Source: JACQFZ01 sp045810625
Lineage (GTDB): Bacteria; Pseudomonadota; Gammaproteobacteria; Acidiferrobacterales; Sulfurifustaceae
Reading direction: 5' to 3'
NCBI GenBank assembly: GCA_045810625.1
Contig: JBJMVQ010000064.1
Coordinates: 1 to 27,862, forward strand
DNA: 27,862 bases
Made by a program: the position numbers and the translations under genes. Positions 7,711-14,984 of the stretch are shown piece by piece. The notes under the pieces were generated by a model, which ran no database searches, was not told the origin of the DNA, and saw nothing but the letters and a program-made list of their open reading frames with translations. How positions within the stretch are numbered: position 1 is the first letter of the stretch; each line of letters opens with the position of its first letter.

Positions 7711-8433
7711 CTACTGCGGCCGCGGTAACTTGAAACGCTGGCCGTGGTAACTCAGCACTGCACCATCTTCGACGATGGCTTCGACGACGATGTCGTCGCG
7801 AACACGGTCACCCGTGTGGTATTGATGATTATTGATATAGAGAATGCGATCGGCTTCGCGCGGCGCGTAGATGTGAATGTTGACGCTCAGCTCGGGCAGC
7901 CCGTGCCGGAACTCCGAGGGCATCGCGTTCAGGTATTTGACCGGCTCATTCGCCGGCGCGGCCATGACGAGCTTGGTTTCCGCCGCCGTCGCGGGCGCTG
8001 CTGTCTCCGTGCGCGCGCGTGCTACCGCTGGATTCGACTTGCGTAACTCACTTTGCGCTTCGGCGGCAAGATCGCGCCCCTCAAAACGTGTACGCGCAGA
8101 ATCGAGCGGCGGCTGCGGTTTCATCTCGAGCGGCGCGGGGATAACCGATTCCGCGCGCGGAGAGTCAGCAGCTGAGACGGGCGGCACCGCCGTCGTTACC
8201 TTCGGAACTTCAGCAATGTTCGACTGCGAAGCGATACGGTCCGGTTGCCGCAGCAGGAAAAACCCGCCTGCGACGCCGGCGAACAGCACGGTGAGGCCGA
8301 CGGTGACGACCCACGGCGCCACCCGGCGCTGCGGAAGCTCAATCGCCTCGGTCAGGCCCGGCGCCGGCGCGAATGCATCCACCTGACGACGTTCCTGTTC
8401 CGATTTACGCAGCGCGTCGAGTATGTAAGACAT
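7711..8433 (-). CDS. gspB: GspB-type general secretion pathway protein B
   Basis: The protein (240 residues) opens with MSYILDALRKSEQER, the conserved cytoplasmic start of GspB/ExeB proteins. One transmembrane helix follows at about residues 37-60 (APWVVTVGLTVLFAGVAGGFFLL), then a Pro/Ala-rich periplasmic linker. The C-terminal T2SSB domain is at about 175-240 (LPELSVNIHIYAPREADRILYINNHQYHTGDRV ... EAIVEDGAVLSYHGQRFKLPR). GspB works with the ATPase GspA (ExeA) at the cell wall to help assemble the type II secretion outer-membrane secretin. No other gsp genes are in the window, so the main secretion operon is elsewhere or absent. I chose ATG 8433; an upstream GTG at 8436 is in frame. The start and the gspA stop overlap as TGATG, so translation is coupled. 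Confidence 0.9.
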   Translation of the reverse strand: MSYILDALRKSEQERRQVDAFAPAPGLTEAIELPQRRVAPWVVTVGLTVLFAGVAGGFFLLRQPDRIASQSNIAEVPKVTTAVPPVSAADSPRAESVIPAPLEMKPQPPLDSARTRFEGRDLAAEAQSELRKSNPAVARARTETAAPATAAETKLVMAAPANEPVKYLNAMPSEFRHGLPELSVNIHIYAPREADRILYINNHQYHTGDRVRDDIVVEAIVEDGAVLSYHGQRFKLPRPQ

Positions 8434-10079
8434 CACCGCACCTTCGTCTGCGATGTGATTTCTGCCGTCGGCGGCGACTCGGCATCAAATCGATCGAGGA
8501 GAATCAACGTATTGCGGCCGACGACCCCGTCCGCATCGAGGTGATGCCGGCGCTGAAACGCTTTCACTTGCTTTTCGAGCTCGGTATCAAACGAAACATT
8601 TTCTGCATCCAACACCGGCGTGCCGCTCGCTTTCGCCAGGGCACCTCGCAGCCATACGATTGCCGGCCCCTGCACTCCCACCCGCAACGGCGTTTCGCCG
8701 CTCGGCGGTACGCGCCACAGCGTCAGAAATTTCCCGTACCAACGGCGATCGACCGTGGCGAGCGGAAATTCGCGCGTCTGCCCACCGACCTCGAGCGCGA
8801 CCCGTTCCGCGGTAACCGCTTTGACAAGCGCCTGCCGGCGTTGTCCATCGGGCGCGATCAGCTCGATGATCGCCGGCCGATTCAGCTCCCGCAGGTTGTT
8901 CCAGGTGCCCGTGGCATAGAAACAATGTAGCCCGGCCTTCAACGCGCGTTCGCAGCCGGTGTTGCCCTGCAGCGCGCGATAGTGGTTGCCCCAGTGTGCG
9001 AAGAGAGCCGCCATGGCGGAATCCATATCGAGCGGCGCTTTGGGATCGCTGAGCAGCACGTCGATGCCCCGATCCCCCTGGTCACTCGGCATACCCGCGC
9101 GCTCGCCAGCGCTCACAATTCGCGTCGGCGTCGCAGGCGCTGCCACCGCCAGGTCGACCGGCGTTGGTGCGGGCACGGGCCGGTACGCGGAGAGCTGCCA
9201 CACGCCCGCAGCGGCGAGCGCGGCGACGCTCGCGGCAAACGCGGTGCGCTGCACGTAGCTGAAACGGCGGCGTTCGTGCCCGACCTCCTCCGCTGCGCGA
9301 CGAACCATCGCCGCCGTCACCCGGTTCTTGCCGTGGGCATAGGCACCGAGCAACGCGCGATCGCAGATCGTGTTCACCAGTCGGGGCGTGCCGTGCCCGA
9401 CACGATGCACGGCGCTCAATGCGCCACGGGTAAAAATCGAATGCTGCGCGCCCGCAACCCGAAGTCTTCGGACAACGTATTCCGCCGTCTCTTTCGAAGA
9501 CAAAGGCGTGAGGTTGTAGCGAGCGGTGATGCGCTGCGCCAGCTGGCGCAGGCTCGGCTGCGCAAGCAGCCCTGAAAGCTCCGGCTGACCGACGAGCAGG
9601 ATCTGGAGCAGTTTCTCCTTCGTGGTTTCGAGATTTGTCAGCAGCCGGACCTGCTCGAGCACGTCGTGGGACAGCTTGTGCGCCTCGTCGATGATGAGCA
9701 CGGTCCGTTGGCCGCGCGCGTGGCTTTCGAGCAAGAAGCGATTGAGCGCGTCGATGGCGTTCTTGAGGCTCGACGCGTTCTCCGGACGCGGAATCCGCAG
9801 GTCGTCGCATATCGCGAGCACGAACTCTTCCACAGAAAGCAACGGGTAGAGCACAAGTGCGACATGCACCTCGGGCGGAAGCCGATCGAGCAGCGCCCGG
9901 ATCATCATCGTCTTACCGGTGCCTACTTCGCCAGTCAGCTGCACGAAGCCGCCTCCCTGCGTAATGCCGTACATCAGGTGGGCGAGCGCCTCCTGATGAC
10001 GGGGACTCAGGTACAAATAACGCGGGTCGGGCGGAAGCGCGAAAGGGTTTTCGTGGAGACCAAAGTAGCGCGTGTACAT
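8433..10079 (-). CDS. gspA: GspA/ExeA-type AAA ATPase with peptidoglycan-binding domain
   Basis: The 548-residue protein begins MYTRYFGLHENPFALPPDPRYLYLS, the characteristic N-terminus of ExeA-type ATPases. Walker A is at 50-57 (GEVGTGKT) and Walker B at about 127-132 (VLIIDE). A single membrane helix lies at about 279-298. The periplasmic part first carries a C39-peptidase-like region (about 352-470, GCERALKAGLHCFYATGTWNNLRELNRP). It ends with a peptidoglycan-binding domain at about 495-545 (FDTELEKQVKAFQRRHHLDADGVVGRNTLILLD). The family couples ATP hydrolysis to remodelling or binding of peptidoglycan during secretin assembly. I chose ATG 10079 because the conserved N-terminus begins there; it has no good ribosome site of its own. 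A short ORF ends seven bases upstream, so translation may be coupled. gspB follows with TGATG overlap. Confidence 0.9.
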   Translation of the reverse strand: MYTRYFGLHENPFALPPDPRYLYLSPRHQEALAHLMYGITQGGGFVQLTGEVGTGKTMMIRALLDRLPPEVHVALVLYPLLSVEEFVLAICDDLRIPRPENASSLKNAIDALNRFLLESHARGQRTVLIIDEAHKLSHDVLEQVRLLTNLETTKEKLLQILLVGQPELSGLLAQPSLRQLAQRITARYNLTPLSSKETAEYVVRRLRVAGAQHSIFTRGALSAVHRVGHGTPRLVNTICDRALLGAYAHGKNRVTAAMVRRAAEEVGHERRRFSYVQRTAFAASVAALAAAGVWQLSAYRPVPAPTPVDLAVAAPATPTRIVSAGERAGMPSDQGDRGIDVLLSDPKAPLDMDSAMAALFAHWGNHYRALQGNTGCERALKAGLHCFYATGTWNNLRELNRPAIIELIAPDGQRRQALVKAVTAERVALEVGGQTREFPLATVDRRWYGKFLTLWRVPPSGETPLRVGVQGPAIVWLRGALAKASGTPVLDAENVSFDTELEKQVKAFQRRHHLDADGVVGRNTLILLDRFDAESPPTAEITSQTKVR

Positions 10080-10086
10080 GGCGTCA

Positions 10087-10164
10087 TTAGAAGAAGGGCG
10101 CCGGGTGGCCGCTGCAGGCGGCTGCCCATTGCACGGATGCCTTGCGGACCACACGGCGATACAT
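10087..10164 (-). CDS. Possible leader ORF (25 aa) upstream of gspA
   Basis: A 25-codon frame runs from ATG 10164 to TAA at 10087-10089, ending seven bases before the gspA start codon. AAGGAG (10175-10180) lies ten bases upstream of its ATG, whereas gspA itself lacks a visible ribosome site. The peptide starts MYRRVVRKASVQW and ends HPAPFF; I recognise no family. The arrangement would suit translational coupling, but the same frame is open further upstream, so chance is a real alternative. Confidence 0.3.
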   Translation of the reverse strand: MYRRVVRKASVQWAAACSGHPAPFF

Positions 10165-10297
10165 GAAGGGGTGGCTCCTTATAGTGGAAGAGACGGTAGC
10201 GCGAGACCAAGGCTCCGCAAGAGGCGAGGTTATTCTAATGAAGCCGCCCGCCGAGGGCCACCCATCCGCCACGGGCTAAAAAGATGGAACGGGCGCG

Positions 10298-10522
10298 TTA
10301 TCCCGGCCGCCATTCCACGGCGCCGGCGAGGAGCGCACGCAGACTTTCCTCAGTTAAACCGAGCAGGAACTGCTCCGCTTCCAGCCGACTGTGCAGCGCG
10401 AGCTCGTGGCTGCGCAAACCGCCGCCCATACGCTCGGCGAAAATCAGCCGTAGCGTCCCATAAGACTCTTCGCCGATCGCGACATCCCAATGTTGTCCCG
10501 CCGCGTCGATCAACGTTCGCAC
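10298..10522 (-). CDS. Small conserved-looking protein of unknown function (74 aa)
   Basis: The gene starts with GTG at 10522, preceded by AAGGTG at a six-base spacing, and encodes 74 residues: MRTLIDAAGQHWDVAIGEESYGTLRLIFAE at the N-terminus, then a helical half ending LLAGAVEWRPG. The first part, beginning with (M)RTxxDxxGxxWDVxxGxESxGTLxLxF, resembles short hypothetical proteins I have seen in Proteobacteria, but I cannot name a domain. It has no signal peptide or membrane segment, so it is probably cytosolic. It lies 218 bp upstream of the gspA start codon on the same strand; co-transcription is possible but not shown. Confidence 0.6.
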   Translation of the reverse strand: MRTLIDAAGQHWDVAIGEESYGTLRLIFAERMGGGLRSHELALHSRLEAEQFLLGLTEESLRALLAGAVEWRPG

Positions 10523-10861
10523 ATTGCACCTTCAGGATAACGGTTGCATACAAACCAAACGATCAAGGGTGATCCACGGCACAACTCCGCACCATCGAAA
10601 CGCCAACGTGAAGCCAGGGTACATCGAATTTTGCTTTCGCTCGGTCCATGATTGGATACCCAACGATTTGGAATCAATCCAAGAGATTGGAATCAATCTA
10701 AACTGAAAAATTCGCCAAGCGCTCTTCTCAGTTTCCAAAATGTTGTTAATATGTGCCGCCCAATGAGCCAATCGATTGTTGAATCACAAACAAACTCAAT
10801 AATCGTTTTTTAATTTTTTAATAATAAATTTCTAAATTTGTTGCTGTCAGGGAGGAACGAA
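10523..10861. promoter_or_regulatory. AT-rich intergenic region upstream of the cytochrome genes
   Basis: This 339-bp gap between divergent genes is much richer in A and T than its surroundings, most strongly at 10795-10840 where T- and A-tracts alternate. That composition is typical of a strong or nucleoid-protein-regulated promoter, and it lies just upstream of the leader ORF and cytochrome gene. I could not choose a single -35/-10 pair with confidence. The gap also holds the GATTGGA-type repeats at 10650-10698. No credible protein gene is visible in it. Confidence 0.5.
10650..10698. repeat. GATTGGA-type repeats and inverted repeats, possible operator
   Basis: GATTGGA or GATTTGGA occurs at 10650, 10665 and 10685. 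The last two belong to a 12-bp direct repeat, TTGGAATCAATC, at 10668-10679 and 10687-10698 (19-bp period). Each copy is also partly symmetrical: TTGGA-atcaa-TCCAA at 10668-10682 and GATTG-gaat-CAATC at 10685-10698. The second has the 5-4-5 spacing of CRP/FNR-type sites but not their consensus bases. They lie about 165-210 bp upstream of the leader ORF. Confidence 0.45.
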
Positions 10862-10924
10862 ATGAAAGGATTCGCTCGTTGCTATACGACCACTGCCACC
10901 CGTTCAAGGAGGAACGCCTTATGA
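10862..10924 (+). CDS. Putative 20-aa leader peptide coupled to the cytochrome gene
   Basis: An ATG at 10862 with a strong ribosome site (GGGAGG, seven bases upstream) opens a 20-codon frame, MKGFARCYTTTATRSRRNAL, that ends in TGA at 10922-10924. The stop overlaps the ATG of the cytochrome gene (ATGA), and the ribosome site of the cytochrome (AGGAGG) lies inside this frame. The two ribosome sites share GGAGGAACG. The layout is that of a translationally coupled leader. No function is known for the peptide; it contains one cysteine and three consecutive threonines. Confidence 0.5.
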   Translation: MKGFARCYTTTATRSRRNAL

Positions 10925-12390
10925 ACGTCCTCGCTCGTTTTCTCGGCATACTCGCAACTCTCTTCGTGCTTGCGTTCACCGCTGCCGACGCAGCGACCAA
11001 CGCCGCTCCAAACCAGGCACCGGCCGGATTTGGTGTCGTACCGTATCCGGACAACACGGGTCATCTCGACCCCGGGGTCGCGTTCCCCAACAAACAATCC
11101 TTTCCATTCTATCCGTCACGCGCCTATACCGCGGGCCGAAAAGTAACGCCTGACATGTTCGACCTGCCGGAGGTTTGTGGCGGGTGCCACACGGAAATTT
11201 ACCAACAATGGAAAGGCTCCATGCATTCGAACGCATGGATAGACCCGGTTTACCGCGCAGCGCTCAACTCAATCAGCAAGGCGAGCGGCGGCAAAGCAGA
11301 TAATTTCTGCATGGGTTGCCATACCCCGGTCGGCGTGGTTAGCGGGGAAGCGACGCCGTCCGGGAAAGGCATGAGCAAAGTGGCGGACAACGGCGTGTAC
11401 TGCGAGGTTTGTCACAACATTTCCCAGTCGCGCGGTATCGGCAATGGCGCTTACGTGTTGACGCCGAAGTTGCACGGACGCCCGCTCAAGTTCGGTCCGT
11501 TCAACGATGCCGTATCGCCGTACCACGACACCGCGTTCTCCAAGCTCCATACGCAATCCGAGTTTTGCGGACAGTGTCATGACGTTACGCATCCGTTCAA
11601 TCGTCTGCCCGTCGAACGGACTTACTCGGAATGGCGCGACAGTCCGTACGCGGGCATGGGCGTACAGTGTCAGGACTGCCACATGAAGCCAAAGCAAGGC
11701 AAGGCGACGCCGTTCAGCAAAGAACGCGATCGCATCTACACGCACTACTTCGTGGGCGGCAACGTGCTCGTGACGAAAATGATCGGCGGTGAGAACGACA
11801 TGCATTCCGCCCGCGCGGTCGAAATGCTGAAGTCCGCCGCGAAAGTGGAAATCTTCCCGCCGGAAAAACTCATCGCCGGCAAGACGAATCGAGTCCGCGT
11901 GCGTGTGACGAACGTCGGCGCCGGCCATAAATTGCCGACGGGGTTCCCCGAAGGCCGGGAGATGTGGGTCGATTTCAAAGTCGTCAACGAGAAAGGCGAC
12001 GTGCTCTACCGTCTCGGCGCCGTGAAAAACGGCCACACCGAGGAAGGCACGCGCACCTTTAAAGTCGCGCTCGGTGACAAGAACGGCAACATCGTCGACC
12101 TCAACGTGCTGGAAGCCGACCGCGTCCTGTGGGATACCAGGATCGAGCCGAAGGGTTATAAGGACGTGGAATACCTGTTCAGTCTCCCGGAAAACGTAAC
12201 CGGGAAGCTGCGCGTGATCGCGGATGTGAACTACTGGGGATTCTCGCAGGAGTTTCTCGATCATCTGATGGGCAAAGATGCCCCTAAAGCGCAGATCGTA
12301 CAGATGACTACTGCGGACACGACGTTAGCAGTCGAACCGGCGACCACGCGGAGCGCGGCGGCGTCGGACGACGTCACAGCTAGACGGTAA
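10921..12390 (+). CDS. Periplasmic pentaheme c-type cytochrome (cytochrome c554-like)
   Basis: The 489-residue protein has a signal peptide (cleavage near residues 23-25, ADA|AT) and five CXXCH heme-binding motifs: C86-H90 (CGGCH), C130-H134 (CMGCH), C161-H165 (CEVCH), C216-H220 (CGQCH) and C250-H254 (CQDCH). The first motif is followed by TEIYQQWKGSMHSNAW, as in cytochrome c554-type domains. From about residue 305 a heme-free region follows, with VRVRVTNVGAGHKLPTGFPEGREMW; the GHKLPTG element (335-341) recurs in multiheme cytochromes with a C-terminal beta domain. There is no C-terminal membrane anchor, so it is probably a soluble periplasmic electron carrier or reductase. No quinol oxidase or partner reductase gene is adjacent. 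ATG 10921 has AGGAGG eight bases upstream and lies directly before the signal peptide. Confidence 0.9.
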   Translation: MNVLARFLGILATLFVLAFTAADAATNAAPNQAPAGFGVVPYPDNTGHLDPGVAFPNKQSFPFYPSRAYTAGRKVTPDMFDLPEVCGGCHTEIYQQWKGSMHSNAWIDPVYRAALNSISKASGGKADNFCMGCHTPVGVVSGEATPSGKGMSKVADNGVYCEVCHNISQSRGIGNGAYVLTPKLHGRPLKFGPFNDAVSPYHDTAFSKLHTQSEFCGQCHDVTHPFNRLPVERTYSEWRDSPYAGMGVQCQDCHMKPKQGKATPFSKERDRIYTHYFVGGNVLVTKMIGGENDMHSARAVEMLKSAAKVEIFPPEKLIAGKTNRVRVRVTNVGAGHKLPTGFPEGREMWVDFKVVNEKGDVLYRLGAVKNGHTEEGTRTFKVALGDKNGNIVDLNVLEADRVLWDTRIEPKGYKDVEYLFSLPENVTGKLRVIADVNYWGFSQEFLDHLMGKDAPKAQIVQMTTADTTLAVEPATTRSAAASDDVTARR

Positions 12391-12400
12391 GGGGGGAGGG

Positions 12401-12420
12401 CCCGGGTACGGCGGGTTTTT
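12401..12420 (+). terminator. Weak candidate terminator after the cytochrome gene
   Basis: Eleven bases after the stop codon, CCCG (12401-12404) can pair with CGGG (12412-12415), and TTTTT follows directly. The stem is only four base pairs, so termination would be weak unless the flanking G-rich stretch helps. Confidence 0.25.
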
Positions 12421-12716
12421 CGACGCTTCTTGCTGAACGACCGGCTCTGAAAAGAAATAGTCGTCGGCAATCGAAAAGCCCGTCGCCTACCTGTATGGCA
12501 AATGAGCTGCAGGCGACGCATCGTCGAACGTCTGCCCGCCCGGTTCACGAAATACGTCAAGGTCGCTTCGCGACATCGACTTTGCGGTCTTCCTGCCGAC
12601 CAAGGGCGATGTCGCTTTAACATCCGATGAGCGCCTGCGAATGAACCGCGGCGTTTCAACCCTTTGCTTCTCGCCCGCCGCCTTTCGTTGTCGCTTCGTC
12701 AGGAGTAGACCGAGCG
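12421..12716. other. Intergenic region with nested inverted repeats, no clear gene
   Basis: This 296-bp gap between convergent genes (cytochrome rightward, ddl leftward) contains two good inverted repeats: CGTCGCCT (12481-12488) with AGGCGACG (12511-12518), and GCGACATCG (12570-12578) with CGATGTCGC (12607-12615). Several short frames are open on both strands but none has a ribosome site or a recognisable product. A structured RNA, a dispersed repeat or a decayed gene are all possible. Confidence 0.4.
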
Positions 12717-13871
12717 TCAGTTAGGCGCGTCGTAGCTGGTTTTCAGCGACTGCTTTTCCCCATGTTGCTCCCGCGCGAGGCGTATAAGCTCGTCCAGCAG
12801 GCGCGCGTAGGGAATGCCCGAGGCGCCCCAGAGCTTCGGGTACATGCTGATGGGCGTGAAGCCCGGGATGGTATTGATCTCGTTCAGGTAGAGCTGCTGC
12901 GTGCGCCGGTCGAGAAAAAAATCAACGCGCGCGAGCCCCCGGCATTCTAGCGCGCGGAAAGCCTCGATCGAATAACGGCGCACCTGTTCGACCGTTTCGG
13001 CGTCGATGTCTTTAACCGGAATGACGAGCTCCGCCCCGTTCGGGTCCACATACTTCGCTTCGTAGCTGTAGAACTCGTGCTGCGGGATCACTTCGCCGAC
13101 AACGCTTGCCCGCGGCTCGTCGTTGCCGAGCACTGCACACTCGAGCTCACGCGCATCGACGGCACGCTCGACTAGCACCTTTGTATCGTACTGAAACGCA
13201 TCTTCAATTCTGCGGGCGGCCTCGTCTTCGTGCTTGATCTTATGAACGCCGACGGACGAACCCAAATTGGCCGGTTTGACGAAATACGGAAATCCGAATT
13301 CCCGAGCCAGCTCCGGCAACAGACGCGCCGCATGCATCTGAAAATCGCGCTTGCGAAGCGCGCGATACGGCACGACGGGAATCCCGGCATCGCGCAGCAA
13401 CCGGCGTGCCGCGTCCTTATCCATCCCGAGCGCGGAGCCCAGCACGCCGGAACCGACGTAAGGAACGTTCGCCAGTTCGAGCAATCCCTGTACCGTTCCG
13501 TCCTCGCCGAATGGACCGTGTAGCACCGGCAGCACCACGTCGAACCGGCTTCCTCTCGTATCCGTTCGCGAGGCGTCGAGATGAATCAATGGTGTCGGGG
13601 TCTCGAACGGCAGTAGGCTCACCATATCGCGCTCGCCGCTCAAGTCGACGAGCCGTGGATTCGACGCACGCGCGAGCAGCTTCACTTCGTCTGTGAGCAG
13701 CCAACGCCCCGCTTTGTCGATGCCGATGAGCGCGATGTCGTACCTGGATTTGTCGAGCGCGCGATAGATCGAAGCGGCAGAGACGATACTGACCTCATGC
13801 TCGCCCGATCTACCGCCGAAGATGATCGCGACCCTGAGCTTGGCGTTCCGATCCGGGACGCCGCTCGTCAT
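12717..13871 (-). CDS. ddl: D-alanine--D-alanine ligase (DdlA size class)
   Basis: The enzyme joins two D-alanines with ATP (EC 6.3.2.4) to supply the dipeptide for peptidoglycan precursors in the cytosol. At 384 residues it matches the longer DdlA-type ligases. Visible family blocks are FGGRSGEHEVSIVSA near the N-terminus, VLPVLHGPFGEDGTVQGLLEL, FPYFVKPANLGSSVGVHKI (ATP-grasp), an omega-loop region HEFYSYEAKYVD, and the C-terminal DFFLD with LYLNEINTIPGFTPISMYPKLW. I chose ATG 13871, which overlaps the TerB-like stop by ATGA; the frame is open to 14009 but the extra residues are not ligase-like. It is not in a mur cluster; instead it is the last gene of an rnhB-Nudix-TerB-ddl cluster. Confidence 0.95.
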   Translation of the reverse strand: MTSGVPDRNAKLRVAIIFGGRSGEHEVSIVSAASIYRALDKSRYDIALIGIDKAGRWLLTDEVKLLARASNPRLVDLSGERDMVSLLPFETPTPLIHLDASRTDTRGSRFDVVLPVLHGPFGEDGTVQGLLELANVPYVGSGVLGSALGMDKDAARRLLRDAGIPVVPYRALRKRDFQMHAARLLPELAREFGFPYFVKPANLGSSVGVHKIKHEDEAARRIEDAFQYDTKVLVERAVDARELECAVLGNDEPRASVVGEVIPQHEFYSYEAKYVDPNGAELVIPVKDIDAETVEQVRRYSIEAFRALECRGLARVDFFLDRRTQQLYLNEINTIPGFTPISMYPKLWGASGIPYARLLDELIRLAREQHGEKQSLKTSYDAPN

Positions 13872-14335
13872 GATTTTTCGTGCGCCGCCCGCGCGCGCAG
13901 CTTCGCGGCAATAAAGGATTTGTGCGGAACGTACAGCAGGTCGGCGATTTTGCGCACCAAGTGCTCTTCGTAAGGGTGCAGGTTGCCGTCGGCGTACGCG
14001 ACATCCCACAGATGCTCGACCAGCCGCTCCTTCTGAATCGGTGTGAAATGATCCTTGATGAGGGACGTAAACTGATAGTAATCCGTGGCTTCACGCGCTT
14101 CTTGTTCCGCGACCCGCAGAAGCTCGCCGGCTTCGTTGGCGTTCAGCCCGAATTTCGTCTGAACCATGCCCTCGATGCGACCGCGCTCTGTTTCGGTCAC
14201 GCCTCCGTCCATGCGCGCCATTTCAATCAGAAGCGCCGCGGCGGCGACGCGAACCGGATCGGGACGATTCGTGGCATCGTTCGGCGTCCCGCCCTTGATG
14301 TACTTCTCGAAGATTTCACGTATCGCTTCGACCAT
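13868..14335 (-). CDS. TerB-like domain protein
   Basis: The 155-residue product is all-helical and contains an acidic, metal-binding-type helical repeat typical of TerB/DUF533-like proteins (PF05099). The relevant parts are VAAAALLIEMARMDGGVTETERGRIEGMV (about 29-57) and LVEHLWDVAYADGNLHPYEEHLVRKIADLL (about 104-133), where two similar helical hairpins have aspartate-glycine turns (MDGGV and ADGNL). TerB domains were first seen in tellurite-resistance loci, but most stand-alone members have no proven function, and no other ter genes are near. It has no signal peptide. The start codon lies one base after the Nudix stop (TGA-A-ATG) and its stop overlaps the ddl start, so translation is probably coupled through all three genes. 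Confidence 0.85.
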   Translation of the reverse strand: MVEAIREIFEKYIKGGTPNDATNRPDPVRVAAAALLIEMARMDGGVTETERGRIEGMVQTKFGLNANEAGELLRVAEQEAREATDYYQFTSLIKDHFTPIQKERLVEHLWDVAYADGNLHPYEEHLVRKIADLLYVPHKSFIAAKLRARAAHEKS

Positions 14336-14336
14336 T

Positions 14337-14912
14337 TCAGGGTCTCAACATTCGCACTTCGAACGCACGCTCGCGCCCCGCTACCCGGACGATATCGCCG
14401 ATATGCACACCGAAACGACTGCGCCGCTGGTCGTCGAAGTAAAACCGCAGCGTCTGCTCGACCACCGGGAAGGCAATGCGGTCCCAAGGGATCTCCGCTT
14501 CATCGTACAGCGCGACCTCGAGGCTCTCGGTGCCCGGCCCAAACTCGGGTGCGAGGAGGTCCGCGAGAAACATGACGTATATCTGGCTGATCTGCGGGAC
14601 GTTGAACATCGTATAAAGCTGCGTGATACGCACTCGGGCCGCCGCCTCCTCGAGCGTCTCGCGCGCCGCACCCTCGATGGTCGTCTCGTTGTTTTCGAGA
14701 AACCCCGCCGGCAGCGTCCACAGGCCATAACGCGGTTCGATCGCCCGGCGGCACATGAGCACGCGGCCTTCCCATCGCGGCACGCACCCGACGACGACTT
14801 TCGGATTGAGATAGTGGATCTCGCCGCATTGACTGCAGACGTGCCGGGCATGCGTATCGCCTTTCGGAACGATGAGCTCGACGGTAGAACCGCACTGGCT
14901 GCAAAACTTCAT
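14337..14912 (-). CDS. Nudix hydrolase with N-terminal zinc ribbon
   Basis: The protein (191 residues) begins with a zinc ribbon whose four cysteines are C4, C7, C26 and C29 (CSQCG twice). A Nudix domain follows. Its box spans residues 70-92: G70, E76 and the catalytic R84-E85 ... E88-E89 are in place, while the usual glycine near the end of the box is alanine. Nudix enzymes hydrolyse nucleoside diphosphates linked to another group. The zinc ribbon recalls NADH pyrophosphatase NudC, but I do not see NudC's SQPWPFPxS motif, so NADH is not the assured substrate; ADP-ribose or another dinucleotide is equally likely. The ATG at 14912 has no clear ribosome site; a direct repeat TGGAGAAT (14913-14920, 14928-14935) precedes it. 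It is 72 bp downstream of rnhB. Confidence 0.88.
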   Translation of the reverse strand: MKFCSQCGSTVELIVPKGDTHARHVCSQCGEIHYLNPKVVVGCVPRWEGRVLMCRRAIEPRYGLWTLPAGFLENNETTIEGAARETLEEAAARVRITQLYTMFNVPQISQIYVMFLADLLAPEFGPGTESLEVALYDEAEIPWDRIAFPVVEQTLRFYFDDQRRSRFGVHIGDIVRVAGRERAFEVRMLRP

Positions 14913-14984
14913 TGGAGAATACCGCTCTGGAGAATCGCAAAAACTGCATTGTAGCGCCGCACCCCTTCGGGTTACAGGCGCGTG

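Noticed and set aside
10148..10280. Plus-strand short frame (MKGWLLIVEE...) of 38 codons near 10163
   Set aside because: No ribosome site and it lies in the promoter side of gspA; chance frame.
11269..12264. Minus-strand open frame opposite the cytochrome gene
   Set aside because: The plus strand encodes five CXXCH motifs and a signal peptide; the antisense product has no domain.
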